From: Clostridia bacterium
Lineage (GTDB): Bacteria; Bacillota; Clostridia; Oscillospirales; Acutalibacteraceae
Assembly: GCA_017480115.1 (NCBI GenBank)
Contig: JAFVBH010000027.1
Span: 1-39,036, forward strand
Direction of reading: 5' to 3'
DNA: 39,036 bases
Both the position numbers and the translations under genes were made by a program. Under the pieces are notes generated by a model. The model did no database searches, was not told where the DNA came from, and worked only from the letters and a program-made list of their open reading frames with translations. Of the stretch, positions 29,621 to 38,994 are shown in pieces. Each line of letters begins with the position of its first letter. Within the stretch, counting starts at the first letter, position 1.

Positions 29621-32600
29621 TTATGCTCTGCCAAAGAAAGTCTTGAACCAGTCGATCAGGGCTCTGAACCAGTTGGCAATCTTCTGGAAGAACGGAATCA
29701 GTCCCTTGGACGCGATACCGTTTTCGTCCATAACGTCCTCAGTGCTGCCGAAGAGCTTGCTGAGCATATCGCCGAACGAGGAGATCGCGCTGTCATCGGA
29801 ACCGTTGATCATACCGATCACAAACTTCCAGTTATCGTTGGTGGTCTGCAGTCTGCCGTTAATCGCGTCAGACGCCTTATCCCATGCAAAGAAGATGTAG
29901 TAGACGAAGCCAAGAAGCATAGTGTCGCCCTGCGTCTTGCCCACATAGCTGCGCATGGTGTCGTAGGTGGTCAACAAATAGCCGCGAACCTGTTCGTCCT
30001 TCACATTGTTGTTAATGAAGTTAATAACCGCTTCCTGATTTTCTTCTTCCAACAGCCAATCCAGCGCAAAACGCAGGATCATGGTGATCAGCGCGCCCTC
30101 GTTGGCAGCCGTATCGTCCTTGGAATATCCCATTCTGTATGCGGTCTTGCCGTTCTTGGAGGTGTACGAGGTCACCTTACCGACCGTCAGCTGAACAACG
30201 ATCTTGCGCAGATCAAGGCTATCGAAGTCAAATTCCTGCAGCGCTTCCACATTCTTCAATGCGTCAATCGCGTAGTCAAGCAGGAAGTCCGGATTCAGAT
30301 CGTCAAAGTTCAGATTCAGCGTCTTATACAGGTCGATCGGCTCGTCAAATGCGGGAGACACCGCCGTCAGCACCGCGCGAACGGATCTGAGCAGGTTATT
30401 CAGGCTGGTCTCAACGCCGTGAGAGTTCAGGAAGAAGATCACGTTGGGCAGCATCTGCAGAATCTGATCTGCGGGCGCTTCCATAATCGCGTCGATCTTA
30501 TCAAGAATCGGATTTACGATATTGAGGATTATGGTATCCGCATCCTCACGCGCTGCCTTATTGAAGGCGGCGGGCGTCACGATGCCCTTGCACTCCAGCG
30601 CTTCCAGGATCGGAACAATACCGTAAGCGTAGCCCTCTGTGGAAACAAGCGTGATCGCGGACTTGCCGCCGTTCTCCTCTACATAGAAGAACTCATAGTT
30701 TGCGTCAGCCTCGCCGGAGAGCAGCCACAGCAAGACGCGCTCCACAGGTCTGAGTACGGTCACAATCGCGTCGGTAAACGCGGCGCGGTCACCGTCCGCA
30801 AAGCTGAACTCGCTCATATTCTCATAAGCGGTGACGTCAACGCCGAGAATATTCTTGATTTCTTCCCTAATGTGTTTCGCAAGCGGAAGCTCGTCGATTC
30901 TGGGCAGTACCTGCTCCTTGATCAGCGCCAACACCTTATTGACAAGGTCAGCGGTATAAAGCTTAGTGCCGACAAGATTATTCAGAATATCCTTAATGGA
31001 GCTGATGTTTTCCTCGCTCTCGGAACCGAAGCTCAGATCGATGATTTCGCCCAAGCCGAGCAGCGCAATGGTGTTGTCCACGCAATTTTCGAGGTGAGAA
31101 GCAACATACTTCGCCTTGTCAACGGTCCAATACTGATCGTAGCCGCCGTAATTCCATTCCTCGGAACCGAAGGGCGATACGGTCACATCGGTGTCGGCAA
31201 TTTCCTCGCCGTAGAGCCAGTCAATATCCTGTACCTGAAGCTCCACATTTTCCACATTGGCAAGCAGTTCGTCAAGGCGGAACATATTGTAAATGACCTG
31301 ATAGTACTTATCGCCGTTGCCGGTGTTGCCGTCCTTATCCTTGATATTATCAAGGAGCTTGACGATCACCGCTCTGTTATCGGTGTGTTTTACAGCGGTC
31401 AGAATGCCTGCGATGAGGATCGTGAGCATCTCGGCTCTGTCCTCCTCGGTCTTCAGCGTCATTCTGATGGCGGGATTGCCGTTTACGGAGGTGTATGCCT
31501 CGAGGTTGCCGACAAACAGTCCGCTCAGCAGCGGCAACAGGGTATCGTGCAGGTTGACGTTCGAGCCGTTGTCTGCCAGTACCTTTTCCGCGTCCGCAAT
31601 GATCTTCGCCCAGCTGAGATCGAAGGTGTTGTAATAGGTAACCTCTTCGCCGTTCTCAAATACGGTTTCAGCGTCCATGAAGTAATCCAGAATACCGGTA
31701 ATATCGATTTCCGCACCGTCCTTGAATGCGCCGATTGCGTCATTCGCGGCGTCGATCACTTCAACGACCATATTCAGCGCGTTGTACGCAGCAGAGGTCA
31801 AGCCGCCTGCATTGACATAGTATACGAAGTTCGGAATAATATCGAGAATAAATGTGGGATCTGCAGCTATCTTATCGATCAGGTTGGCGATCGGGTCAAG
31901 GATCGCGGCGATGATCGCGTTGGAATCGGAGGTCTTTCCGTCTACGGGCGCGGTTGCCGCCAGCAGCTCCTCACTGGTCTTTGTGGGTTCCGCCAGCAGG
32001 GATTCCAGCAGCGGAACAAGCACGTTGTCATAAGCGGAGTTACCCTTAACGGTAAACATTGCCGCGCCGTCCTTCTCGGCAAGCTTACCCGCTTCGGAGC
32101 CGTAGAAGAAGTCAAGATCCTGACCCAGCAGATACCAACGAAGCACGCCGTTCAGCGGGGTGAACAGATCGGAAAGGGCAGCGACGAAGCCGTCCTTATC
32201 ACCGTCGGCGAAGCCGAAGTTGTGTACGCCGTTTTCATCAAGGTCATGCGCCGCGTCATAGAAGCAGGAAACCAGTTTCTCTTCGCCGTCAATGACTCTG
32301 ACAACCGCGAGATTCTCGGTGCCGATCAGCTTGCCGACGATGTCGATAATCTCACCGCTGATGCCCTTCTTCTCGCCGTCGCCGTCAAGCACCTTGGACA
32401 GAGCGACGACAACCTTGGAAAGAATCTCGTTGGTGTAAACAAAATTGCTGAGGTTGGCTGCAACGTCGCTGAGCTTTTCAATCTTGATTTCCTTGCCGGC
32501 AATCTTAAACTCAACGTTCAGCTGCGCAAGCACTTCGTTGACGATCTCCTCGAAATTCTCGGTGAGATAGGTCGCAGCCTCCTCGCTCCAGCTGTTGTAC

Positions 32601-35600
32601 AGCTTATCAAGCTTATAAACGGTTCTGTTGGTCTTATCATTGTTCGCGGTCTTGATGGAGGAACCCGTTTCAAACCAAGCGGTATTGCCTTCATCGAAAT
32701 ACGTCCAGTTAATGGGCAGGGTCGTGCGCTCGCTCTCATTAAACAGAGCGGAGACCGCGGTGCCGATCGCCGCTGCGATCGCTTCGGGATCCTTATCTCT
32801 CAGTTCATAGAGAGACTTGGTAAGAATGGTGGAAAGCGCCACCATATTATCGCTGTCTGTGGTATATTTGCCGAAGCCGACTTCCATCAGCACTTCCAGA
32901 AGCAGCGTCAAGCTGTCCCAGGTATGCAGGTTGCCGTCGTTCGGATCGGTGGTCATCTTGACCTGATAATAGGTCTGCGTGTTGCCTGCCCGATCCGTGC
33001 CGGTGTAGGATTCGAGGTTGCCCATGACGAAGCCGTCAATAGCGTTCTTCACAATGCCGGAGAAGCTCATACCGGTCATTTTTTCAGCAACATACAGCAG
33101 ATTGTCAACGCTGAGATACTGCTCAACATCGGTAATAATCGGCAGGTTTGCCTCATCGCCCAGCAGATTGGTGATGGCGTCCTCGCCGGTCGCTGTCAGC
33201 AACTCGTTGATCTTCGGCAGCGCCAGATCGTTGAGAATATCATAGACCGGGCGCAGGGTATCCAGCAACGTCAGCGGACCCTTTGCAAGATTCTCGATCA
33301 TGGGAACCAGCGCGTTGGTATCGACAAGATACAGCAGGTTCGGCAGCATGGTGAGAAGTTCTTTAATAATATCGGAATCTTCACTCAGCAGATAGTCAAC
33401 ACGCTCAAAGATCATGTTGATCAGATAGCCGGAGTAGTCGCCCTTCAGATAACCTTCAGCGTTTTCGACCGCGTCAACAAAGGCGGCGGTACTCTTGGGC
33501 GCGTTGATACCCAGCGCATTCAGCAGCGGCAACAGGCCGTAAGTATAGCCCTCGTACGCTTTCAGCGTGACGACACGGTTGCCGGAGCCGCCCTTAATGG
33601 CGTGGACGTCCTCACCGGTCAGCAGATATTTCATGATGGGCGGGGTCAAAGGCTTAATGATGGTGGTCAGCGCTTTCTTAAACGCCGCCTCATCGCCGTC
33701 GTCAAACGCCATAATCTCGGGAAGGTTTTCAATCGTCTTGTAGGCAACGTCGGTGCGCTCCGCAGGCGGCAGAAGCTTATTGGCTTCGTCCTCCGCCTTC
33801 AGCACTGCCTTCCATGCCTTGACGGGATCGTATTCGGTGCCGTCCTCATATTCGACGACTTTATAATCCGCCCATGCGGCGGTATCGATATTCAGCCCCT
33901 GCGCGTCGCTGAAAATGCTGTTCAGCAGCGGCTGCTCATCGGCGATCGAAGCGATGGTACCCAGCATCTTCGCCAGCGTCAGCGCGTTATCCTTGGTAAA
34001 CAGACGGGTCAGTATCTGACGAAGTCTGGTGGAAATATCCGCCGCCTCGCCGTCGGTCAGGCTGTTGATCACGTCGTCAATATGCTCAAACACATACTGC
34101 GCGCGCTCGGAGGACCACTGGTTATCGGTGGAATAGTTCAGATAGATGCCGTCTGCGCCCTTGACCGCAGGATCGTCGTCTACCAGCCGCCAGTCATACG
34201 CCTTATAAGCGTATGCCTGCGGCACCAGCAGCTCGATGATCGCAATCGCGACCGCCGCGGGATCGGTGGTAATCTTTTCAAGGATCTGATCGAGAAGCTC
34301 GTTCTCGCTCAGACTCTCCGGCAGGAAACTCAGGATCACATTGACAAAATTCTTGTCCGTCAGCGCTCTGCCGATGTAATCGAGCAGGTCCCAGAAGATG
34401 TCGGGCTTATCCGCTTTAATATTGATGCGGTTGCCGCCGCTGCGGACGGTCGGCGCGTTCATATCTCTGACGCCCAACGCGGAAATCTTACCGCCGTTGA
34501 TAAAGGGCAGGCTGCCCACCAGGCCGGAGATCTGCGGGTTATCCGCCTTTGCGACCAGCGTCATCATAATATCGCTGATGCTGGTAATATCGTCCACACC
34601 CAGCAGTTCCGACAGGTTGATCATACCCGCCAAATCCAGCGCCAGCGGAATCGCGGGAACATTATTGTTGAGTGCATTTGTAATCGCACTATTAAAAGGA
34701 GAAACAAGCTTTGTCGCGATTGAATCAAGCGGATCCTTAATCCAACTCCAAGTTCCATCGGGAAGTATCGAGAGATTATTAACGCCCAAGCTCTCAACTT
34801 TAAGCTTAGCGGAGACATTCAAGGTAGGCAGCTTATTGATCAACGCCTGGATTCTGTCAAAGGTAACAGCGTAGGACAGATTGGGCAGAATGCTCAGCAC
34901 CTTATCCAGCGGGTGCGCAGATACCTGATCGATCAACGTCAACAACGGATTCACGATCGCGTTGACGATGTCCGCCGCCGAAGCATTCGCACTCAGCGAG
35001 GCAAGGCTCTTTGCCGCGTATTCGTAATCGGTAACGCCCAGCGCCTCATAAATGGGGACGACCAGGGTTTTAAAGCCGTTAAAGCCATTGCTGGAGATGG
35101 TAATCGTAGCGCCAGCCCGCGCTTCCAATGAAGCGGAGGCGTTCAGGGACGGCGTAATGTTAATGAAATTAATACCTGCTTGTGCTGTACCTTTTGCTTT
35201 CAAATTGTTGCTGGTAGCATACCCCACATTACCTAAGTATTTGGAGTAGCTGCTCAGACCGGTCAGCGCCAGCCGCGCCGCAGGCAGAATGGAATTGATA
35301 ATGTCGGTCAGCGCGTTTTTAAACAGTGTTACGCTGCCGTTAATGTCCCATGTCAGGTTTAGTTCATATTTACCGGTTTCGGCATTTTTGGTATACAGGT
35401 ACGGGTTGTACCCGTTATTGGTCAACGAAGTATCGACCTCACCGGTAGTAAGGTTGATGCCGTTCCAGTCGCCGGTAATGGCGTTCATATAGGTACCGGC
35501 GCCGTGCATATTATAGCCGGAGCTCCAGCCGGATGCAGCGGTTAGCGCAGCCTTAACCTTGGGGAAGTCGGATACATGGTTCGCCAAATACGCAGGATAA

Positions 35601-38443
35601 ATATCGATCTCTGCGTCATGCAGCAGCTTTGCCAAGCTCTGTGTGCCGTTTTTACCGTTAAAATAGATATTGACCGTACCGCTGATGTTACTGAGCGAGG
35701 CGGAAGCATGCGCGCCGCTGCTGGAACCGGCCTCGGCCTTCAGAGCGCTTTCATCGATACCCAAATTCTGCAAATACAACGGATCGAATTTATTTGCGTT
35801 CGTGCCCGCCGTATTAAACAGCGCGTTACTCAGCTGGAAGTTGATAACATTACACAGCGAGGGATAAAGCAGACCGACCAGCTGATTCATTATCTTGTCG
35901 GAAAACAGCTTATCGCGCATGATCGCGTCAACCAGCTCCGAAAGCGTGCTGACGTCTTTACCGTCGGGCGTTTTGTAGGGTTCTTCCGTACCGTCCTCAT
36001 TGGTCTTCTTAAAGGTCAGGATATTTTTCGCAAAATCCTCGCCGGTCAGGAAGTCGTCAATGGTCTTGATCGCTGTTTCCACGGCAAGATTGTCGGCGTA
36101 GTAATCCTCGCCGGTCTCTCTTGCAAGGTCGGCGTCGGAATCGCCTTCGCGCACGGCGTAGCTGTCCTTCACGCCGTCGCCGTCGGAATCGATGGTCTCG
36201 AGGTTAATACGCTCATAGCCCGCAACCGTAAAGTTATTGGAAGCGGTCAAAATGCCCGCCTTCAGTTCATCGTACATTGTACCGATAGATTTCACCTGTG
36301 CGGTGGAATTTGCGGCGTTGTACAGCTGGCTGTTGCCGTAGGTATCTGCCTTCAGATAACCGTTCAGCACAGTGTTCAAATGATTGATCGCATACTTCAA
36401 CGCCTGGAAGTTGGCAACATTGACCTTGCTGCCCTCATCGGTGTACAGTTTATAGGCCGCCTCGACCTCGGGGCGCAGACGCTCCACCATCATCAGAAAT
36501 TCCTCATGATAGAGCGCTTCCATATCCTTTACAACGGTTCTGCCGGTGGCGTCGTCCGCAAAGACAATGTCGGTATCCGACGTGCCGATATAAGCGGCAA
36601 GATCGTTGTAGCCCGCCTGTACTTCACTTAATTTATTTCTGGCTGCGATCGCCATATTGTTCAGTTCCGCGTCAGACATGTCGGTGCCGTTGGCGTCGAG
36701 AATGCCCTCCTGCAGAACGTACCAGCCGATCCATGTAATAACCTTCGGCTCATACTCACGGATCTTGGCTTCCTGCGCCAGCTTGCTGACATAGGCATAC
36801 GCCTCGTCGAGCGACAGCGGGGTACCCTCCGCCAGCACCTCGGCGACCATTGCCGCGTCATAGGTATTACCGGAAAGGATATCCGCTTTACCCTTCAGCA
36901 GACCGCCCTTGGCAATGACGTCGCTGTTGGTAATATTGGTGGCGCTGTCGCCCGCGAACAGATGGGGCTCCTCCGCCTCGGTGTCGGGGACCTCATAGGT
37001 CTTGACAAAAGCCAGAATATCCTGCATCTCCGCCTTGGTCTTGCGGATATTCCAATAATCCAGATTTTTCTTCAACCCGGCGAGATATGCCTCATATGCG
37101 GACCACGCCTGCAGACCATGCTGTTTTTTCAGCTGTGCCAGCGCTGCGGCGTTTCTGGTCGCTTCTGTGCCGGAGCCGCCGGTCAACGCATTTTTCAGCT
37201 TGTTCAGTCGCGCGGTAATATTGTCATACCGGGTCTGCTGGGAGGCTCTTTCCGCATCGGAGGTCACAGCGTCGGACTTGGTGATCTCGTTATTGATCCA
37301 TGTAATGTCGTCGACATAATCCATCGCGTAGATCGCATAGTCGATCTGGTTCATGTAATAGGGAACATTACCGGAGGCGTTGGTATTCATAAACTCATTA
37401 GTAATGAATTTGCTCCAGTAGCTGTTGTTTTTACAGTTTGTAATATAGGTCTGGTTGGTGGTCTTCAGCGTATTCAGCGCCGTCTTCTTCGCCGCAGCGG
37501 TCTGCCCGCTGCTCAGCGCATAAAGACTGTCAAAATCATTGACATTCACCGCTGCGCCGGCAGTCGCGGTCTTGGTTCTGCCGAAGCGTTTGATGAAGTT
37601 GACGATTGCCGTCTTATCAAACGTCGTCGTGCCGATGCTGCGCGCGGGCTTGCTGGTGAAATAATAATATTCCACATATGCCCAGTTCAGATAACCGGTA
37701 CCGCTGTACCGCACACCGTCATTATCGCTGTCGCGATAACGGTTCCAATTATAAGTCAAGGTGACCTTGGTATTAAAGGTGGTAGTAAACGAGGAGCTGG
37801 TGACGTCCTTGGTAATATCCGCCGCGGACTTATACTCGAGATACTCGTCCAGCGCGTCCGAAAGGCTGCGCTCAAAGGTCTGCGTTCTGCTGGTGCCGAT
37901 GTCGGCAAGCGCGTAGGGGGCGCTCCAGTTTGCCGTAACATATCTGGGGTGGTCATCCTTCCGCGGACTGTCATAGCTGTACCCGTCGTTCGCATATACA
38001 GGGACGATCTTATTGATATACGCCTTTTTCGCGTCGGACGTATTGGTGATCTTCCCGTAAATTGTATTCCGGATCGCCGCAAGGAAGTTACCGTTGCCGC
38101 TGCCGGCGCGCACCTCATGAACATCAGTCCAACTGACGCCGCTGGTGCTGACATTGACGGCAAGCTTTGCGTAAGCGTCTCGGTGATTACCGGTCTTTTG
38201 CACCGCCAGCTCATTCGCCATCTGCGATACGACCTCGGCAAGATGGAACTCGGCGTTCCGCTTCTGCACCGCGGTTGCCGTAGAGCTGACCAGCGTGTTC
38301 AGATAGGTATTCATCGCGTTGTAATCCGCCGCATGGGCGTCAACGGCAAGATCCCCCAGGATCGAGGGGATACCGCTGAGCGGCGACAGAAACATCAGCA
38401 AGGATAAAACCAGTGCCAATGTCGCGCGTAATGGTTTTTTCAT
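29621..38443 (-). CDS. Giant secreted protein (2940 aa) with four-fold C-terminal repeat
   Basis: The protein has a signal peptide (about 1-39, cleavage near DAHA-AD) and AAGGAG 9 bases before the ATG. The N-terminal third (about 40-1030) is mostly helical, with long-helix FIVAR-like stretches and two calcium-loop-like motifs (RDSDNDGVRYSG and DSDGDGVKDSY). The rest consists of four related blocks. Each carries an FxDGDxxAFxxAL motif (A: LFKNALTDII), a YLLxGxD helix, a YxxxxLLPLLxxL segment, a xxLPNxxYxVxxxxL segment, and a YTSxxG-NTAYRM-type strand followed by a long helix. The end is a short aromatic tail (FQKIANWFRALIDWFKTFFG) with no LPxTG. Few cysteines are present, unlike the two smaller surface proteins. 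No enzyme motif is recognised. It probably forms a fibre or adhesin; anchoring is unclear. Confidence 0.85.
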   Translation of the reverse strand: MKKPLRATLALVLSLLMFLSPLSGIPSILGDLAVDAHAADYNAMNTYLNTLVSSTATAVQKRNAEFHLAEVVSQMANELAVQKTGNHRDAYAKLAVNVSTSGVSWTDVHEVRAGSGNGNFLAAIRNTIYGKITNTSDAKKAYINKIVPVYANDGYSYDSPRKDDHPRYVTANWSAPYALADIGTSRTQTFERSLSDALDEYLEYKSAADITKDVTSSSFTTTFNTKVTLTYNWNRYRDSDNDGVRYSGTGYLNWAYVEYYYFTSKPARSIGTTTFDKTAIVNFIKRFGRTKTATAGAAVNVNDFDSLYALSSGQTAAAKKTALNTLKTTNQTYITNCKNNSYWSKFITNEFMNTNASGNVPYYMNQIDYAIYAMDYVDDITWINNEITKSDAVTSDAERASQQTRYDNITARLNKLKNALTGGSGTEATRNAAALAQLKKQHGLQAWSAYEAYLAGLKKNLDYWNIRKTKAEMQDILAFVKTYEVPDTEAEEPHLFAGDSATNITNSDVIAKGGLLKGKADILSGNTYDAAMVAEVLAEGTPLSLDEAYAYVSKLAQEAKIREYEPKVITWIGWYVLQEGILDANGTDMSDAELNNMAIAARNKLSEVQAGYNDLAAYIGTSDTDIVFADDATGRTVVKDMEALYHEEFLMMVERLRPEVEAAYKLYTDEGSKVNVANFQALKYAINHLNTVLNGYLKADTYGNSQLYNAANSTAQVKSIGTMYDELKAGILTASNNFTVAGYERINLETIDSDGDGVKDSYAVREGDSDADLARETGEDYYADNLAVETAIKTIDDFLTGEDFAKNILTFKKTNEDGTEEPYKTPDGKDVSTLSELVDAIMRDKLFSDKIMNQLVGLLYPSLCNVINFQLSNALFNTAGTNANKFDPLYLQNLGIDESALKAEAGSSSGAHASASLSNISGTVNIYFNGKNGTQSLAKLLHDAEIDIYPAYLANHVSDFPKVKAALTAASGWSSGYNMHGAGTYMNAITGDWNGINLTTGEVDTSLTNNGYNPYLYTKNAETGKYELNLTWDINGSVTLFKNALTDIINSILPAARLALTGLSSYSKYLGNVGYATSNNLKAKGTAQAGINFINITPSLNASASLEARAGATITISSNGFNGFKTLVVPIYEALGVTDYEYAAKSLASLSANASAADIVNAIVNPLLTLIDQVSAHPLDKVLSILPNLSYAVTFDRIQALINKLPTLNVSAKLKVESLGVNNLSILPDGTWSWIKDPLDSIATKLVSPFNSAITNALNNNVPAIPLALDLAGMINLSELLGVDDITSISDIMMTLVAKADNPQISGLVGSLPFINGGKISALGVRDMNAPTVRSGGNRINIKADKPDIFWDLLDYIGRALTDKNFVNVILSFLPESLSENELLDQILEKITTDPAAVAIAIIELLVPQAYAYKAYDWRLVDDDPAVKGADGIYLNYSTDNQWSSERAQYVFEHIDDVINSLTDGEAADISTRLRQILTRLFTKDNALTLAKMLGTIASIADEQPLLNSIFSDAQGLNIDTAAWADYKVVEYEDGTEYDPVKAWKAVLKAEDEANKLLPPAERTDVAYKTIENLPEIMAFDDGDEAAFKKALTTIIKPLTPPIMKYLLTGEDVHAIKGGSGNRVVTLKAYEGYTYGLLPLLNALGINAPKSTAAFVDAVENAEGYLKGDYSGYLINMIFERVDYLLSEDSDIIKELLTMLPNLLYLVDTNALVPMIENLAKGPLTLLDTLRPVYDILNDLALPKINELLTATGEDAITNLLGDEANLPIITDVEQYLSVDNLLYVAEKMTGMSFSGIVKNAIDGFVMGNLESYTGTDRAGNTQTYYQVKMTTDPNDGNLHTWDSLTLLLEVLMEVGFGKYTTDSDNMVALSTILTKSLYELRDKDPEAIAAAIGTAVSALFNESERTTLPINWTYFDEGNTAWFETGSSIKTANNDKTNRTVYKLDKLYNSWSEEAATYLTENFEEIVNEVLAQLNVEFKIAGKEIKIEKLSDVAANLSNFVYTNEILSKVVVALSKVLDGDGEKKGISGEIIDIVGKLIGTENLAVVRVIDGEEKLVSCFYDAAHDLDENGVHNFGFADGDKDGFVAALSDLFTPLNGVLRWYLLGQDLDFFYGSEAGKLAEKDGAAMFTVKGNSAYDNVLVPLLESLLAEPTKTSEELLAATAPVDGKTSDSNAIIAAILDPIANLIDKIAADPTFILDIIPNFVYYVNAGGLTSAAYNALNMVVEVIDAANDAIGAFKDGAEIDITGILDYFMDAETVFENGEEVTYYNTFDLSWAKIIADAEKVLADNGSNVNLHDTLLPLLSGLFVGNLEAYTSVNGNPAIRMTLKTEEDRAEMLTILIAGILTAVKHTDNRAVIVKLLDNIKDKDGNTGNGDKYYQVIYNMFRLDELLANVENVELQVQDIDWLYGEEIADTDVTVSPFGSEEWNYGGYDQYWTVDKAKYVASHLENCVDNTIALLGLGEIIDLSFGSESEENISSIKDILNNLVGTKLYTADLVNKVLALIKEQVLPRIDELPLAKHIREEIKNILGVDVTAYENMSEFSFADGDRAAFTDAIVTVLRPVERVLLWLLSGEADANYEFFYVEENGGKSAITLVSTEGYAYGIVPILEALECKGIVTPAAFNKAAREDADTIILNIVNPILDKIDAIMEAPADQILQMLPNVIFFLNSHGVETSLNNLLRSVRAVLTAVSPAFDEPIDLYKTLNLNFDDLNPDFLLDYAIDALKNVEALQEFDFDSLDLRKIVVQLTVGKVTSYTSKNGKTAYRMGYSKDDTAANEGALITMILRFALDWLLEEENQEAVINFINNNVKDEQVRGYLLTTYDTMRSYVGKTQGDTMLLGFVYYIFFAWDKASDAINGRLQTTNDNWKFVIGMINGSDDSAISSFGDMLSKLFGSTEDVMDENGIASKGLIPFFQKIANWFRALIDWFKTFFGRA
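29700..35330 (-). repeat. Four-fold coding repeat in the giant gene
   Basis: Blocks of roughly 540, 500, 470 and 370 codons begin near 35330, 33712, 32217 and 30809. The aligned LPNxxYxV segments fall near 34880, 33340, 31835 and 30445. Protein similarity is evident but DNA identity is low, so the duplications are old. Boundaries are approximate. Confidence 0.75.
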
Positions 38444-38468
38444 ACCATCATACTCCTTCTTTTTGTTT

Positions 38469-38497
38469 GTATTACCTTATGTAAACATCGGCGTCAA
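38469..38497 (-). promoter_or_regulatory. Weak candidate promoter of the giant gene
   Basis: Minus strand: TTGACG (38492-38497), 17 bases, TAATAC (38469-38474). The -10 is poor. An alternative -10, TATAAT at 38545-38550 on the minus strand, lies further upstream but lacks a -35. Confidence 0.35.
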
Positions 38498-38672
38498 CAA
38501 AATTTAAACAGACGGACACCCCATGTTCACTATAATTCAACTTTATTATATCGGGCATTTGTTAAGAAGATATTAACTCAGTTTGCAATCATCTTGTATT
38601 TTTCCAAAAGTTAAAAACAACCGAGCGTCCATTAAGAAACAGGAAAAATAGAAACGTCGAGGATCAAGGAGT

Positions 38673-38711
38673 AAATTCTGATTTATCGGCGAAGCCGATA
38701 AATCAGAATTT
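38673..38711. repeat. Dispersed 18-bp hairpin, copy 3
   Basis: AAATTCTGATTTATCGGC (38673-38690) pairs perfectly with GCCGATAAATCAGAATTT (38694-38711) across the loop GAA. The inner core and length match copies at 138-176 and 10046-10084. Confidence 0.88.
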
Positions 38712-38747
38712 AGGGAAAAGGTAGAAGGGAAGAGGTAGGAGGTTCGG

Positions 38748-38764
38748 AAATCGCTTCGCGATTT
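38748..38764. repeat. Compact triloop hairpin
   Basis: AAATCGC, loop TTC, GCGATTT: a perfect 7-bp stem around GCTTCGC, the same centre as hairpins at 2639-2651, 2658-2670, 3822-3834 and 29494-29506. Confidence 0.8.
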
Positions 38765-38779
38765 GGATTTATAGACGAG

Positions 38780-38798
38780 TTGGCGGAAACGGGTAGCA
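38780..38798. repeat. Dispersed 19-mer, second copy
   Basis: TTGGCGGAAACGGGTAGCA is identical to 21502-21520. Flanks differ: the first copy lies in the loop of a 13-bp inverted repeat, this one does not. Confidence 0.85.
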
Positions 38799-38985
38799 CG
38801 GCGCACTGCGAGACGGTCAGGGACATTGTCGCCTTGCTCGCTTGGAGCGCTTCGCAATGCTCTGTGTCCCTTCCTACAAATGCACCGCCTGCCCCGTCCA
38901 CCGGACGCGGCGGCACATTTGCCGTTTAAATTCTGCAACGACGGAGCAACTTTTTGAAATAATATTATTACCCTCGTTGCGGAAT

Positions 38986-38994
38986 TGTTATAAT
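38986..38994 (+). promoter_or_regulatory. Extended -10 promoter-like site at the right edge
   Basis: TGTTATAAT (TGnTATAAT) points to the right, towards a gene beyond the window. No good -35 is present 16-18 bases upstream, as is typical of extended -10 promoters. Confidence 0.35.

Noticed and set aside
29573..34723. 1716-codon open frame antisense to the giant gene
   Set aside because: It has no ribosome site or domain and follows from the codon use of the minus-strand gene, which avoids stops in the opposite frame.
18551..38443. LPxTG-type sortase anchoring of the three large secreted proteins
   Set aside because: None of the three ends carries LPxTG or a variant followed by a typical hydrophobic helix, and no sortase gene is in the window.
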